From contig JAZRBM010000014.1 in the NCBI GenBank assembly GCA_045635085.1, positions 52,487 through 116,486 of the forward strand: a DNA stretch of 64,000 bases, given 5' to 3'. A program made the position numbers and the translations under genes. Positions 23,755 to 33,170 of this stretch are shown here, piece by piece (position 1 is the stretch's first letter; each line of letters starts with the position of its first letter). The notes below the pieces were generated by a model, which saw only the letters and a list, made by a program, of their open reading frames with translations, was not told the DNA's origin and searched no databases. This stretch comes from Congzhengia sp045635085. GTDB taxonomy: Bacteria > Bacillota > Clostridia > UBA1381 > UBA9506.

Positions 23755-24705
23755 TTACAGGTTTTCGTTTGTTTCGCGTTCGTCGTTATATTCATCAACT
23801 AAATAAAGCGGTCTATGCTTTGATTCGTTAAAAATTCTGCCCAGGTACTCGCCGATGATTCCAAACAACATAATGTTTATGCCCGAAAAGAACAGAACAA
23901 GTAAAATTGTCGCCTGAAATGCGTGGATTTCTCCCTGAACTGTTATGGCTTTTACAATCACATAAATAAAATATACAAGTAATGCCAAAAATGTAGGGAC
24001 CGCCAAAATTGTAGATATTCTAAGGGGTGATGTTGTAAATGACGTAATACCGTCGATTGCAAGGTCAATTAAGCGCTTGTAGTTCCATTTTGTTTGTCCT
24101 GCAACTCTGGGATCTCTGTCATATAAAACTTCTTTCTTTTTATAGCCTATCCAGCTAAACATTGATTTTGAATTTCTGCCTGTTTCGCGCATTTTGCGTA
24201 AAACATTTACACAGCGTTTGTCAAGTAATCGAAAGTCCCCTGTGTCTTTTTGGATTTCGACAGATGTAAGAGACTGTAAAACCTTATAATACATTGTAGA
24301 TGTCCATTTTTTGAGCCAGGTTTCGCCTTTTCTTGAATTTCTTTTAGCGTAGACATCATCATAGCCTTTTTCCCACCAGTAAATGAGCTCAGGAATTATT
24401 TCAGGGGGGTCCTGTAAATCTGCATCAATAAAGATTACTGCATCTCCCTTAGCATAGTCAAGTCCTGCTATCATAGCTGTTTCTTTGCCAAAATTTCTGG
24501 AAAATGTTATGTATGAGTATCTTTTATCTATTTTTCTCTGTTCTTTTATCAGCTCAAGAGTTCTGTCCTTTGAACCGTCATCGACAAACAAAACTTCAAA
24601 TTCATAATCAGAAATTGAATCGATTAGTTCTGTCACTCGCGGAAAAAGTATGGGCAATGACTCTTCTTCGTTATATGCAGGGATTATTATTGTAATCGTT
24701 TTCAT
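23755..24705 (-). CDS. GtrB-like polyprenyl-phosphate glycosyltransferase (GT2)
   Basis: 316-aa GT2 enzyme. The N terminus TIIIPAYNEEESLP begins the GT-A fold, FVDDGSKDRT and FIDADLQDPPE carry the metal- and nucleotide-binding Asp residues, and two C-terminal transmembrane helices lie near residues 230-290. The conserved VAGQTKWNYKRL segment is typical of bactoprenol glucosyltransferase/DPM1-like enzymes. It likely charges undecaprenyl phosphate with a hexose for the downstream GT-C enzyme. The start follows AGGGGGC. Confidence 0.88.
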   Translation of the reverse strand: MKTITIIIPAYNEEESLPILFPRVTELIDSISDYEFEVLFVDDGSKDRTLELIKEQRKIDKRYSYITFSRNFGKETAMIAGLDYAKGDAVIFIDADLQDPPEIIPELIYWWEKGYDDVYAKRNSRKGETWLKKWTSTMYYKVLQSLTSVEIQKDTGDFRLLDKRCVNVLRKMRETGRNSKSMFSWIGYKKKEVLYDRDPRVAGQTKWNYKRLIDLAIDGITSFTTSPLRISTILAVPTFLALLVYFIYVIVKAITVQGEIHAFQATILLVLFFSGINIMLFGIIGEYLGRIFNESKHRPLYLVDEYNDERETNENL

Positions 24706-24778
24706 GATTGTGCCCCCTAATAATTATATTCCTCTACAGTATAGCACAAATAGTGCTTTTTGTCTATAATTTTCAACA

Positions 24779-24819
24779 AAAAAGAGGCTGTAGCAAAATG
24801 ATTTCATTTTGCTACAGCC
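24779..24819 (-). terminator. Terminator after degV
   Basis: Perfect 15-base arms (24786-24800, 24805-24819; GGCTGTAGCAAAATG and complement) with a 4-base loop. On the minus strand they are followed by CTCTTTTTTG. Confidence 0.85.
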
Positions 24820-24828
24820 ACATAATAA

Positions 24829-25683
24829 TTACTTGCTCTTTATATATATTCCGCATACGGGTCCGATGTGTGCAGCAATCAGCGGACCAACCTTATATGT
24901 CAGGATGTTGCTGTCGGGGAATTTTTCTGAAATTAAAGCTTTTATTTCTTCTGATTCTTTATCTAAATCGCCGTTTGCGATGATGAACTCTTTAGTATCA
25001 ATTTCGGTGCTATGCGAAAGAGCGTAGTCGAAAATTTTCTTTGCGATTTTTTTTCTGCCGCGCACCTTTCCTACTGCCGAAACCATACCGTCAACCAAAG
25101 AAAGCACCGGCACGATGTCTAGCATATTACCGAAAACCAATGACGCTTTATTTATCCTTCCGCCTTTTTCCAAATAATCAAGTGTGCTTGGTATAAAGTA
25201 TGGGGTATAGCTTTCCATAAGTTTTATAGCACAAGGAGTGATTTCTTCAATAGATTTACCGCTATTTGCCATTTTGGCTGCTTCGATTACTGCTAAGCCA
25301 TATGTGTATGAATAGCGCATAGAGTCTATAATTTCAATAACTGCATCAGGGTTTTCTTCTAAAATCATATTTTTAGCCAGGTTTGCATTGTTATTGAGTC
25401 CGCTTGCTTTAGAAGAAAGCGTGAGCATTAAAATCTCATTTCCTTCTTCTGTGTATTTTTTAAACATATCATATATTTCAGCTGTTGTAGGCTGTGAGGT
25501 TTTAGGAAATTCCTTTAAGTCCTTTAAAAGTGCGTAAAAATCATCAGAAAATGTATCTACTCCTGCTAAATATTCCTTGCCATCAGCGTAAATTCTAAGT
25601 GGTAGGACCTCGATGTTATATTCTTTTTGTTGCTTTAGTGTAAGGTCTGCACCTGCATCGGTAATAATTTTGATATTAGACAT
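24829..25683 (-). CDS. DegV family fatty-acid-binding protein
   Basis: 284-aa DegV protein. Family members bind fatty acids and some (FakB) present them to a fatty acid kinase for phospholipid synthesis. The N terminus KIITDAGADLTLKQ, FPKTSQPTTAEI near residue 60, and SMRYSYTYGLAVIEAAKM in part are typical. The partner kinase FakA is not in the window. The start overlaps the SEDS gene stop by eight bases, so the two are probably cotranscribed. Confidence 0.9.
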   Translation of the reverse strand: MSNIKIITDAGADLTLKQQKEYNIEVLPLRIYADGKEYLAGVDTFSDDFYALLKDLKEFPKTSQPTTAEIYDMFKKYTEEGNEILMLTLSSKASGLNNNANLAKNMILEENPDAVIEIIDSMRYSYTYGLAVIEAAKMANSGKSIEEITPCAIKLMESYTPYFIPSTLDYLEKGGRINKASLVFGNMLDIVPVLSLVDGMVSAVGKVRGRKKIAKKIFDYALSHSTEIDTKEFIIANGDLDKESEEIKALISEKFPDSNILTYKVGPLIAAHIGPVCGIYIKSK

Positions 25684-26794
25684 GAGACGTTTCCTTTCTG
25701 TTTGCTATACTGTAGAATATATTTTTCTGCCTGACAGACAATACGAGTCCCACTCCGAGGCTCATAGAAAACATTGATGAACCGCCATAGCTTATAAAGG
25801 GAAGCGGTATACCTGTTACGGGCAAAAGTCCTATTGACATAGATATGTTTTCTATGATATGGAATATGAACATTGCGCATACTGCTGTTGCCAGTATTTT
25901 TCCTTGTGTGATTTTTGTATGTGATATTATTGAAAACATTTTAAATATTAAAACCAGATACAGTGCTATTAAAAAAGATGTACCTAAAAATCCAAATTCT
26001 TCGCCGATTACCGAAAAAATGAAATCAGTTTCCTTTTCAGGCAGGTAAGAAAGTGCATTTACAGCACCGTTTTTATATCCTTTGCCCCAAATGCCGCCCG
26101 ATGATAGTGCAAGTTTAGAAAGGTGCACCTGATAGCCCGAATCTGATAGATCTGCACTGGGGTTAAAAAAAACTAAAATTCTGTCACGCTGGTAGTCTGC
26201 AAGTGTAAGCCAGATAATAGGTAACAAAACAAGTGTTACAGATATGGCTAATAAAACATATTTTAAAGATATACCCGCTACAAAAAGTACGGTAATCAGC
26301 ATAAACAAAAATACCAACGCTGTGCCTGTGTCATTTTGCAAAATCACAAGAGCTATAACGAGAGCACATTTTAACAAAAAAACTGATAGCGCTTTTGGGT
26401 TATTCAGCGTGTTTTTTTCGATTTTTTCCGTTAACTCACAAGACAGGTAAATGGCAAACAAAAGCTTTACAAATTCAGATGGCTGAATCCCAATTCCTGC
26501 AAAACGTATCCAGCTTATAGCACCGGTTTCTTCTTTTCCGGTTCCAAAAGGAAAGACTATTAAAAGAAAAAATACACACAAAGCGTATATGTGATTTTTT
26601 TTGCCCAAGACGCTGGTATAGTCCCAGAAAGAGACTGTAATCATAAGTATTATGCCTAAAAAAGCACAAATTGTCTGAATAGTTAATCTTCGTTCGTTAT
26701 CTGTTGCAGAAGTAAGCGTAAATACGCCCAATGCCATAAGCGATACCACAACAAGAACCATATTAAAATCAACGGATAAAATATACTTTTTCAA
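25676..26794 (-). CDS. FtsW/RodA/SpoVE-family SEDS peptidoglycan polymerase
   Basis: Polytopic membrane protein (372 aa from TTG at 26794). SEDS proteins polymerise glycan strands from lipid II with a cognate class B PBP. The segment KETDFIFSVIGEEFGFLG and the C-terminal TGIPLPFISYGGSS are diagnostic, and the large loop with FFNPSADLSDSGYQ is RodA-like. The TTG start is preferred because AGGTG precedes it; an ATG at 26833 would add 13 residues but lacks an RBS. No class B PBP is adjacent. RodA is the likeliest subtype, but SpoVE cannot be excluded. Confidence 0.85.
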   Translation of the reverse strand: MKKYILSVDFNMVLVVVSLMALGVFTLTSATDNERRLTIQTICAFLGIILMITVSFWDYTSVLGKKNHIYALCVFFLLIVFPFGTGKEETGAISWIRFAGIGIQPSEFVKLLFAIYLSCELTEKIEKNTLNNPKALSVFLLKCALVIALVILQNDTGTALVFLFMLITVLFVAGISLKYVLLAISVTLVLLPIIWLTLADYQRDRILVFFNPSADLSDSGYQVHLSKLALSSGGIWGKGYKNGAVNALSYLPEKETDFIFSVIGEEFGFLGTSFLIALYLVLIFKMFSIISHTKITQGKILATAVCAMFIFHIIENISMSIGLLPVTGIPLPFISYGGSSMFSMSLGVGLVLSVRQKNIFYSIANRKETSHV

Positions 26795-26852
26795 TATTAC
26801 ACCTATTGTATCATAAAATATATAATAAATCAAATCTTATTGTGTGTATTTT

Positions 26853-26886
26853 TTTAAAAAATAAACTCTCCAAAAGGAGAGTTTAT
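26853..26886 (-). terminator. Terminator of the purine operon
   Basis: ATAAACTCTCC and GGAGAGTTTAT arms (26861-26871, 26876-26886) with loop AAAA, followed on the minus strand by TTTTTTAAAA. It lies 8 bases after the purL stop. Confidence 0.85.
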
Positions 26887-26894
26887 CAAAATGG

Positions 26895-29800
26895 TTATTT
26901 ATAGTATTTTTTAGCAGAATTGAAGAGGTTCATCTCGTATGTTCCGTCAACATTCTTATATAGTCCTTTTCCGATACGCTCACTGTGTCCCATCTTACCA
27001 AAAACTCTGCCGTCAGGAGATAATATACCCTCGATTGCATAGTCTGAATTATTGGGGTTAAAGTGAATATCGTTTGTAGGATTACCTGAAAGGTCGACGT
27101 ACTGTGTAGCAATCTGACCGTTTTGTGCAAGCTTTTTAATCAATTCTTCAGGTGCTATAAATCTGCCCTCGCCGTGGGAAATCGGAACTGTGTATATTTC
27201 ACCAACATTTGTCTCCATAAGCCATGGGGACTTGTTTGATACAACCTTTGTTCTAACTAGTCTTGACTGGTGTCTGCCGATTGTATTGAATGTAAGTGTA
27301 GGGCAATTTTCGTCTGTGTCTATGATTTCGCCGTATGGCACTAAACCTAACTTAATAAGTGCCTGGAAACCGTTACATATACCACACATTAAACCATCGC
27401 GACATTTGAGCAATTCATGCACCTTATCCTTAATCATAGTGTTTCTGAAGAATGCAGTGATGAATTTACCGGAACCATCAGGTTCGTCGCCACCAGAAAA
27501 GCCTCCGGGTATAAAGATAATCTGAGATTCGTCAATTCTTTTTGCAAAGTATTCAACTGATTCTGTGATATCCTTTGACGTTAAGTTCTTGATTACTATA
27601 ATCTCAGGGTCAAGTCCTGCACGTGCAGCAGCTTTTGCTGAATCGTATTCGCAGTTTGTGCCCGGGAATACCGGAATTAACACTTTAGGTTTTGAAACCT
27701 TGATTGAAGCGGTAGAAACCTTTGTATCAGGGTACGAAAGGTCGGGTAGAGTCTTTACATCTTTTGTGATATTACAAGAGTAAACAGGCTCAAGCTTGTT
27801 TTCGTAAAGTGTTAATAACTCGCACAGAGGAATTTGAGCGTCTTTATATGAAATTATTTTTTCGTCAGTTGTTTTGCCTAGGGTTATTCCAAGCTCTATA
27901 TCTTCTGATAACTCCAGGATAAAAGATGCATAAAGGTATGAGAATATGTCATCGTATGATACGTTATCATTGAATTTAAAGCCAATATTATTACCAAAGC
28001 ACATCTTCATTACGGCTTCAGCAACACCGCCATAGGTAGGAGTATACGCTGAAATAACCTTACCATCACGAACAAGGTGGGATACTGTTTTGTAGATTTC
28101 TTTAACAGATTCAGGCTTTGGCAAACCGTTTTCATCATATTCTGGCTTTAATAAAGCTACTTTACTTTCGGCTTTTTTAAATTCAGGAGAAATGATGTTT
28201 TTGATTTCGTCAGTTGTAACAGCAAATGAAACCAATGTAGGTGGTACATCGATATTTTCAAATGTGCCGCTCATTGAGTCTTTACCGCCGATTGAAGCTA
28301 TTTCGTAGTCCATCTGTGCGCGGAAGGCTCCAAGTAATGCCGCCATTGGTTTACCCCAACGTTTGCCGTCTTTTTGTGGTTTTTCAAAGTATTCTTGGAA
28401 TGTTAGATAAACATCAGAGAAGTCTGCGCCTGTGGCAATTAACTTGGAAACGGATTCTACAACAGCTAAATATGAACTGTGGAACGGGCTTTTTTCTGCT
28501 ATAAATGGGTTATAGCCCCAAGCCATTAGTGAAACTGTAGTTGTATCTTTATCTTCTATGGAGATTTTATTTACCATTGCCTGAACAGGTGTCAACTGAT
28601 TGATTCCACCAAATGGCATAAGTACTGAACCTGCGCCGATTGTTGAGTCAAAACGCTCAGATAAACCACGCTTTGAACAGATGTTTAGGTCTTCGGCGAT
28701 TTTTCTGTATTCAGCACAAAAGTCAGCAGTATATTCTTTTTTAAATTCTAAAGGCGCTTTAGGTGTTATGTCGATATGCTTTTCTGCACCGTTTGAATTT
28801 AAGAAATCTCTTTTAATATCACAGATATTCTTGCCATTCCAGCTCATTGTAAGGCGAGCGTCTTTTTTGACCTTTGCTACTACTGTAGCTTCAAGGTTTT
28901 CTTTTTTTGCCAAAGACATAAATTTGTCTACATCTTTAGCCTCTACAACGACTGCCATTCTCTCCTGTGATTCAGAAATTGCAAGTTCTGTGCCATCTAA
29001 TCCGTCATACTTTTTAGGAACTGCATTTAAATCAATATCAAGTCCATCAGCAAGTTCACCAATAGCAACTGAAACACCGCCTGCACCAAAGTCATTACAA
29101 CGTTTAATCAGGCGTGATGCCTCTTTATTTCTGAATAATCTCTGGAGCTTTCTTTCTTCAGGAGCGTTACCCTTTTGAACTTCTGCTCCGCATTCGTCAA
29201 GGGAATCTAAAGTATGTGATTTTGATGAGCCTGTAGCACCACCACAACCGTCACGACCTGTTCTGCCACCGAGTAATATCACAACATCACCAGGTGCAGG
29301 GACCTCGCGGCGAACATTCTCAGCGGGTGCAGCACCGATAACAGCACCGATTTCCATACGCTTTGCAACATAACCATCGTGGTAGATTTCATCTACCTGA
29401 CCTGTTGCCAGACCTATCTGGTTACCGTATGAGCTATAACCTGCTGCAGCAGTTGTAACAAGCTTTCTTTGCGGAAGCTTTCCTTTCATTGTTTCTGAAA
29501 TGGGCTTTAAAGGGTCAGCAGCACCTGTAACACGCATAGCAGAGTACACATAAGCTCTGCCGGAAAGTGGGTCACGTATAGCACCGCCGATACAGGTTGC
29601 AGCACCACCAAAGGGTTCAATTTCGGTAGGGTGGTTGTGTGTTTCGTTTTTAAACAAGAGCAGCCATTTTTGAATTTCGCCCTCAACTAAAACGTCAATT
29701 TTAACAGTACATGCGTTGATTTCTTCTGATTCATCAATTTTTGGAAGTTTTCCCAAAGATTTTAAGAATCTTGTTGAAATTGTAGCTAAATCCATAAGAT

Positions 29801-30587
29801 TTATCGGCTTTGTTCTGCCGAGCTTTTTACGGACGTTTATATATTCTTCGTATGTTTCCTGAAGGAGCGGGTCCTCAAATTTGACACTGTCGATTGTTGT
29901 TAAAAACGTTGTATGTCTGCAATGGTCTGACCAGTAAGTATCAATCATTCTGATTTCTGTGATTGTAGGGTCACGCTGTTCTTCTATAAAATATTTCTGG
30001 CAGAATTTAATATCGTCAAAGTCCATAGCAAGACCAAGGTCGGCGATAAAAGCTTTTAACCCTTCGTCGTCAAGCTTTGTAAAACCGTCTAATACCTTAA
30101 CCTCTGTTGGGATTTCGTAATCTGTCTTTAGCGTTTTTACTGTGTCAAGAGATGCTTCTCTTGACTCTACGGGGTTAATAACATATTTTTTAAATGCTTC
30201 AATTTCGCTGTCAGAAAGGTTACCTTCTAGAATGTAAACCCTTGCTGTACGAACTGTAGGGCGTTCGCCCTGAGAAATAATCTGGATACACTGAGAGGCT
30301 GAGTCAGCCCTTTGGTCAAACTGTCCAGGCAGGTATTCAGTCGCAAAAACGTATGCATTATCTATACCATCAAGCGACTGTGATGTGATATCCAGCTGTG
30401 GTTCTGAAAAAACAGTTTTTACCGCATAGTCAAAAAGGTCCTTTTCAATGTTTTCAACGTCATAGCGATTTAAAAGTCTTACGTTCTTTAAGTTTTTAAT
30501 GCCTAGAAGAGTCGTAGCATCATTTAAAAGAGCACGAGCTTCGTTGGCAAGGCTTTCTTTTTTTTCTACGTATATTCTGTAAACCAT
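26895..30587 (-). CDS. purL: Phosphoribosylformylglycinamidine synthase, single-chain
   Basis: Converts FGAR, glutamine and ATP to FGAM, step four of purine synthesis. At 1230 aa this is the fused single-chain form, not the PurS/PurQ/PurL set usual in Bacilli. The synthase half has YWSDHCRHTTF, FKNETHNHPTEIEPFGGAAT (cited in part as NETHNHPTEIEPFGG) and GRTGRDGCGGATG. The C-terminal class I amidotransferase has GTNCEYDSA and the nucleophile Cys in MCGICNGFQALI. It is the last gene of the operon, 20 bases after purD. Confidence 0.96.
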   Translation of the reverse strand: MVYRIYVEKKESLANEARALLNDATTLLGIKNLKNVRLLNRYDVENIEKDLFDYAVKTVFSEPQLDITSQSLDGIDNAYVFATEYLPGQFDQRADSASQCIQIISQGERPTVRTARVYILEGNLSDSEIEAFKKYVINPVESREASLDTVKTLKTDYEIPTEVKVLDGFTKLDDEGLKAFIADLGLAMDFDDIKFCQKYFIEEQRDPTITEIRMIDTYWSDHCRHTTFLTTIDSVKFEDPLLQETYEEYINVRKKLGRTKPINLMDLATISTRFLKSLGKLPKIDESEEINACTVKIDVLVEGEIQKWLLLFKNETHNHPTEIEPFGGAATCIGGAIRDPLSGRAYVYSAMRVTGAADPLKPISETMKGKLPQRKLVTTAAAGYSSYGNQIGLATGQVDEIYHDGYVAKRMEIGAVIGAAPAENVRREVPAPGDVVILLGGRTGRDGCGGATGSSKSHTLDSLDECGAEVQKGNAPEERKLQRLFRNKEASRLIKRCNDFGAGGVSVAIGELADGLDIDLNAVPKKYDGLDGTELAISESQERMAVVVEAKDVDKFMSLAKKENLEATVVAKVKKDARLTMSWNGKNICDIKRDFLNSNGAEKHIDITPKAPLEFKKEYTADFCAEYRKIAEDLNICSKRGLSERFDSTIGAGSVLMPFGGINQLTPVQAMVNKISIEDKDTTTVSLMAWGYNPFIAEKSPFHSSYLAVVESVSKLIATGADFSDVYLTFQEYFEKPQKDGKRWGKPMAALLGAFRAQMDYEIASIGGKDSMSGTFENIDVPPTLVSFAVTTDEIKNIISPEFKKAESKVALLKPEYDENGLPKPESVKEIYKTVSHLVRDGKVISAYTPTYGGVAEAVMKMCFGNNIGFKFNDNVSYDDIFSYLYASFILELSEDIELGITLGKTTDEKIISYKDAQIPLCELLTLYENKLEPVYSCNITKDVKTLPDLSYPDTKVSTASIKVSKPKVLIPVFPGTNCEYDSAKAAARAGLDPEIIVIKNLTSKDITESVEYFAKRIDESQIIFIPGGFSGGDEPDGSGKFITAFFRNTMIKDKVHELLKCRDGLMCGICNGFQALIKLGLVPYGEIIDTDENCPTLTFNTIGRHQSRLVRTKVVSNKSPWLMETNVGEIYTVPISHGEGRFIAPEELIKKLAQNGQIATQYVDLSGNPTNDIHFNPNNSDYAIEGILSPDGRVFGKMGHSERIGKGLYKNVDGTYEMNLFNSAKKYYK

Positions 30588-30607
30588 GTTATTTTTGCCT
30601 TTCTTTA

Positions 30608-31873
30608 TTATTTAGTAGCTTGTAGTGCTCGTTTACCTATATCTTTTCTGTAAAAAGCGTTATCAAAATGCACTTTTTCTACTTCTTTATATGATTTATC
30701 AATGGCAGATTTAAGGTCATCGCCCGTTGCGACAACGCCTAAAACACGGCCACCTGATGTTAGCATTTTTCCGTCCTTTTGAATTGCACCAGCTATGAAT
30801 ACGTCGGCTTTTATATCTTTATCTATCGTGATTTCAAAGCCTTTATCATATTTTTCGGGATATCCGTTTGACGCCATTACAACGCAGCAGGCAGCGCCTT
30901 TTGAAAACTTTATATCAAGCTCAGAAAGGGTTTCGTTTTCAACCGCCTTCATAATAGTTAAAAGGTCAGTTTCTAAAAGAGGAAGTACAACCTGAGTTTC
31001 AGGATCACCAAAGCGGCAGTTATATTCAATGACTTTAGGACCGTCTGGTGTTAGCATAAGGCCAAAGTATAAACAGCCTTTAAATTTTCTGCCCTCTTTA
31101 TTCATCGCATTCATTGTAGGGATGAAGATTGTTTCCATACATTCTTTTGCAATTTCGTCTGTGTAGTAAGGGTTTGGAGCGATTGTGCCCATACCGCCTG
31201 TATTTAAGCCCTTGTCACCGTCTTTAGCACGTTTGTGGTCCATTGATGAGACCATAGGTACTACAACATTTCCGTCTGTGAAAGAAAGGACTGAAACTTC
31301 AGGACCTGTCAAAAATTCTTCGACAACAATGCGTGAGCCTGATGCGCCGAAAATTTTGTCCTCCATCATAGATTTTACTGCATCTTTTGCAGCATCGCGT
31401 GTTTCTGCTATGATTACGCCTTTACCCAGTGCTAAACCATCGGCTTTGATTACTGTCGGGATTGGCGCTGTTTCTAAATAAGAAAGAGCAGAGTCAATGT
31501 CAGTAAAAACCTCATATGATGCTGTCGGAATGTTGTATTTTTTCATAAGGTTTTTGGAAAAAACTTTGCTACCTTCAATTTCAGCAGCACATTTTGTTGG
31601 TCCAAAGCAAGGAATACCAACGGCATTTAATGCATCAACTGCGCCTAAAACCAACGGGTCATCAGGAGCGACAACCGCAAAGTCGATGGCTTCTTCTTTT
31701 GCAAATTCCACGATTTTTTCTATATCTTTGGCTCCGATGTCAACGCAAGTAGCGTCAAGTGCTATGCCACCGTTGCCGGGAAGTGCAAAAATTTTGTCAA
31801 TCTCTTTATTTTTCTTAAGTGTTTTTATAATTGTATGTTCACGACCGCCGCCGCCTACAACCATTATCTTCAT
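30608..31873 (-). CDS. purD: Phosphoribosylamine-glycine ligase
   Basis: ATP-grasp enzyme joining glycine to phosphoribosylamine, step two of purine synthesis; it uses glycine that could come from the adjacent glyA product. The 421-aa protein has the N-terminal KIMVVGGGGREHTI, ATP-grasp segments VIKADGLALGKGV and VVEEFLTGPEVS, and the metal-binding EYNCRFGDPETQ. It is complete and of normal length, in the operon between glyA and purL. Confidence 0.97.
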   Translation of the reverse strand: MKIMVVGGGGREHTIIKTLKKNKEIDKIFALPGNGGIALDATCVDIGAKDIEKIVEFAKEEAIDFAVVAPDDPLVLGAVDALNAVGIPCFGPTKCAAEIEGSKVFSKNLMKKYNIPTASYEVFTDIDSALSYLETAPIPTVIKADGLALGKGVIIAETRDAAKDAVKSMMEDKIFGASGSRIVVEEFLTGPEVSVLSFTDGNVVVPMVSSMDHKRAKDGDKGLNTGGMGTIAPNPYYTDEIAKECMETIFIPTMNAMNKEGRKFKGCLYFGLMLTPDGPKVIEYNCRFGDPETQVVLPLLETDLLTIMKAVENETLSELDIKFSKGAACCVVMASNGYPEKYDKGFEITIDKDIKADVFIAGAIQKDGKMLTSGGRVLGVVATGDDLKSAIDKSYKEVEKVHFDNAFYRKDIGKRALQATK

Positions 31874-31900
31874 ATGTCTTTATCTCTGCCTTTCCTGGTT

Positions 31901-33139
31901 TTAATAAATTGGGAATTTTTCACAAAGAGCCATTACTTCTTTTGAAACCATATCTTTATTTGCTTCAAAATCCTCGGCTACAAGACGAATCCAATGAGCG
32001 ATTTTTACCATTTCATCTTCTTTAAAGCCACGTGTTGTAACAGCAGGTGTTCCGATTCTTACACCACTCGTTACAAATGGGCTCTGAGGATCGTTGGGGA
32101 TTGTATTTTTATTAACAGTGATATGAACCTCGTCTAAGCGATGTTCCATTTCTTTACCTGTTAAATCGTATGCACGAAGGTCTAAAAGCATAAGGTGATT
32201 ATCTGTACCGCCGGATACGATGCTAAAGCCTTCTTTAACCAAAGCTTCTGACAATGCTTTGGCATTTTTTACAACCTGTTCTTGGTAAGCTTTGAATTCA
32301 TCGGTCAAAGCTTCGCCTAAAGCTACAGCTTTAGCTGCTATTATGTGCATTAGTGGTCCGCCCTGAATGCCAGGGAAGATTGCTTTATCTATTTTTGCTG
32401 CAAGTTCTTCCTTGCACAAAATCATACCACCACGAGGACCACGGAGTGTTTTATGAGTTGTTGTTGTAACTACATCGGCATACGGTACAGGACTTGGGTG
32501 CAGACCTGCCGCAACTAAACCTGCAATATGAGCGATGTCTACCATCATATATGCGCCAACCTCGTCGCAGATTTTTCTGATTCTGGCAAAGTCAATTGTT
32601 CTTGAGTATGCTGAAGCACCTGAAACAATTAATTTTGGTTTACATTCTTTAGCAATACGCTCCATTTCATCATAGTCTATCATACCTGTGTTGTCATCTA
32701 CGCCATATGGAACAATATTAAAGTATTTACCTGAAATGTTAACTGGGCTGCCGTGTGACAGGTGTCCGCCATGAGCCAAGTTCATACCCATTACTGTGTC
32801 ACCTGGTGTGAGCAATGCAAAAAATACAGCCAGGTTTGCATTAGCACCGCTGTGAGGCTGAACGTTTGCATGGTCTGCACCGAACAACTTACAAGCACGC
32901 TCTCTTGCTATTTCTTCAACTTCATCAACGTGTATACATCCGCCATAGTAACGCTTGCCGGGGTAGCCCTCTGCGTATTTGTTTGTCAAAACTCCGCCTG
33001 CAGCAAGCAAAACTGCTTCTGACACGATGTTTTCTGATGCAATAAGTTCAATATTGTGTTGTTGACGCTTGAGCTCTCTGTCGCAAGCTGCAAAAACGTC
33101 ATTGTCAAAGTCTTTTAATTTTTCAAAAAAGTTTGCCAT
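31901..33139 (-). CDS. glyA: Serine hydroxymethyltransferase
   Basis: PLP enzyme making glycine and 5,10-methylene-THF from serine, supplying glycine for PurD and one-carbon units for PurN and the AICAR transformylase. The PLP lysine lies in VTTTTHKTLRGPRGG; NIELIASENIVS and YAEGYPGKRYYGG are family hallmarks. The ATG at 33139 (412 aa) follows GGAG; a longer reading to 33217 is rejected as it runs into the preceding gene. Its place in a ZTP-riboswitch-controlled purine operon fits, since ZTP signals lack of 10-formyl-THF. Confidence 0.97.
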   Translation of the reverse strand: MANFFEKLKDFDNDVFAACDRELKRQQHNIELIASENIVSEAVLLAAGGVLTNKYAEGYPGKRYYGGCIHVDEVEEIARERACKLFGADHANVQPHSGANANLAVFFALLTPGDTVMGMNLAHGGHLSHGSPVNISGKYFNIVPYGVDDNTGMIDYDEMERIAKECKPKLIVSGASAYSRTIDFARIRKICDEVGAYMMVDIAHIAGLVAAGLHPSPVPYADVVTTTTHKTLRGPRGGMILCKEELAAKIDKAIFPGIQGGPLMHIIAAKAVALGEALTDEFKAYQEQVVKNAKALSEALVKEGFSIVSGGTDNHLMLLDLRAYDLTGKEMEHRLDEVHITVNKNTIPNDPQSPFVTSGVRIGTPAVTTRGFKEDEMVKIAHWIRLVAEDFEANKDMVSKEVMALCEKFPIY

Positions 33140-33170
33140 AATAATCTCCATTCTGCCCTGTGGGCTAATT

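Noticed and set aside
26805..26833. TTGATT-17-TACAAT on the minus strand as promoter of the SEDS gene
   Set aside because: It would leave almost no leader before the preferred TTG start and its ribosome-binding site, so the fit is doubtful.
27190..29178. Long plus-strand open frames across purL
   Set aside because: They are antisense to a well-conserved enzyme gene, lack ribosome-binding sites, and show no recognisable domain.
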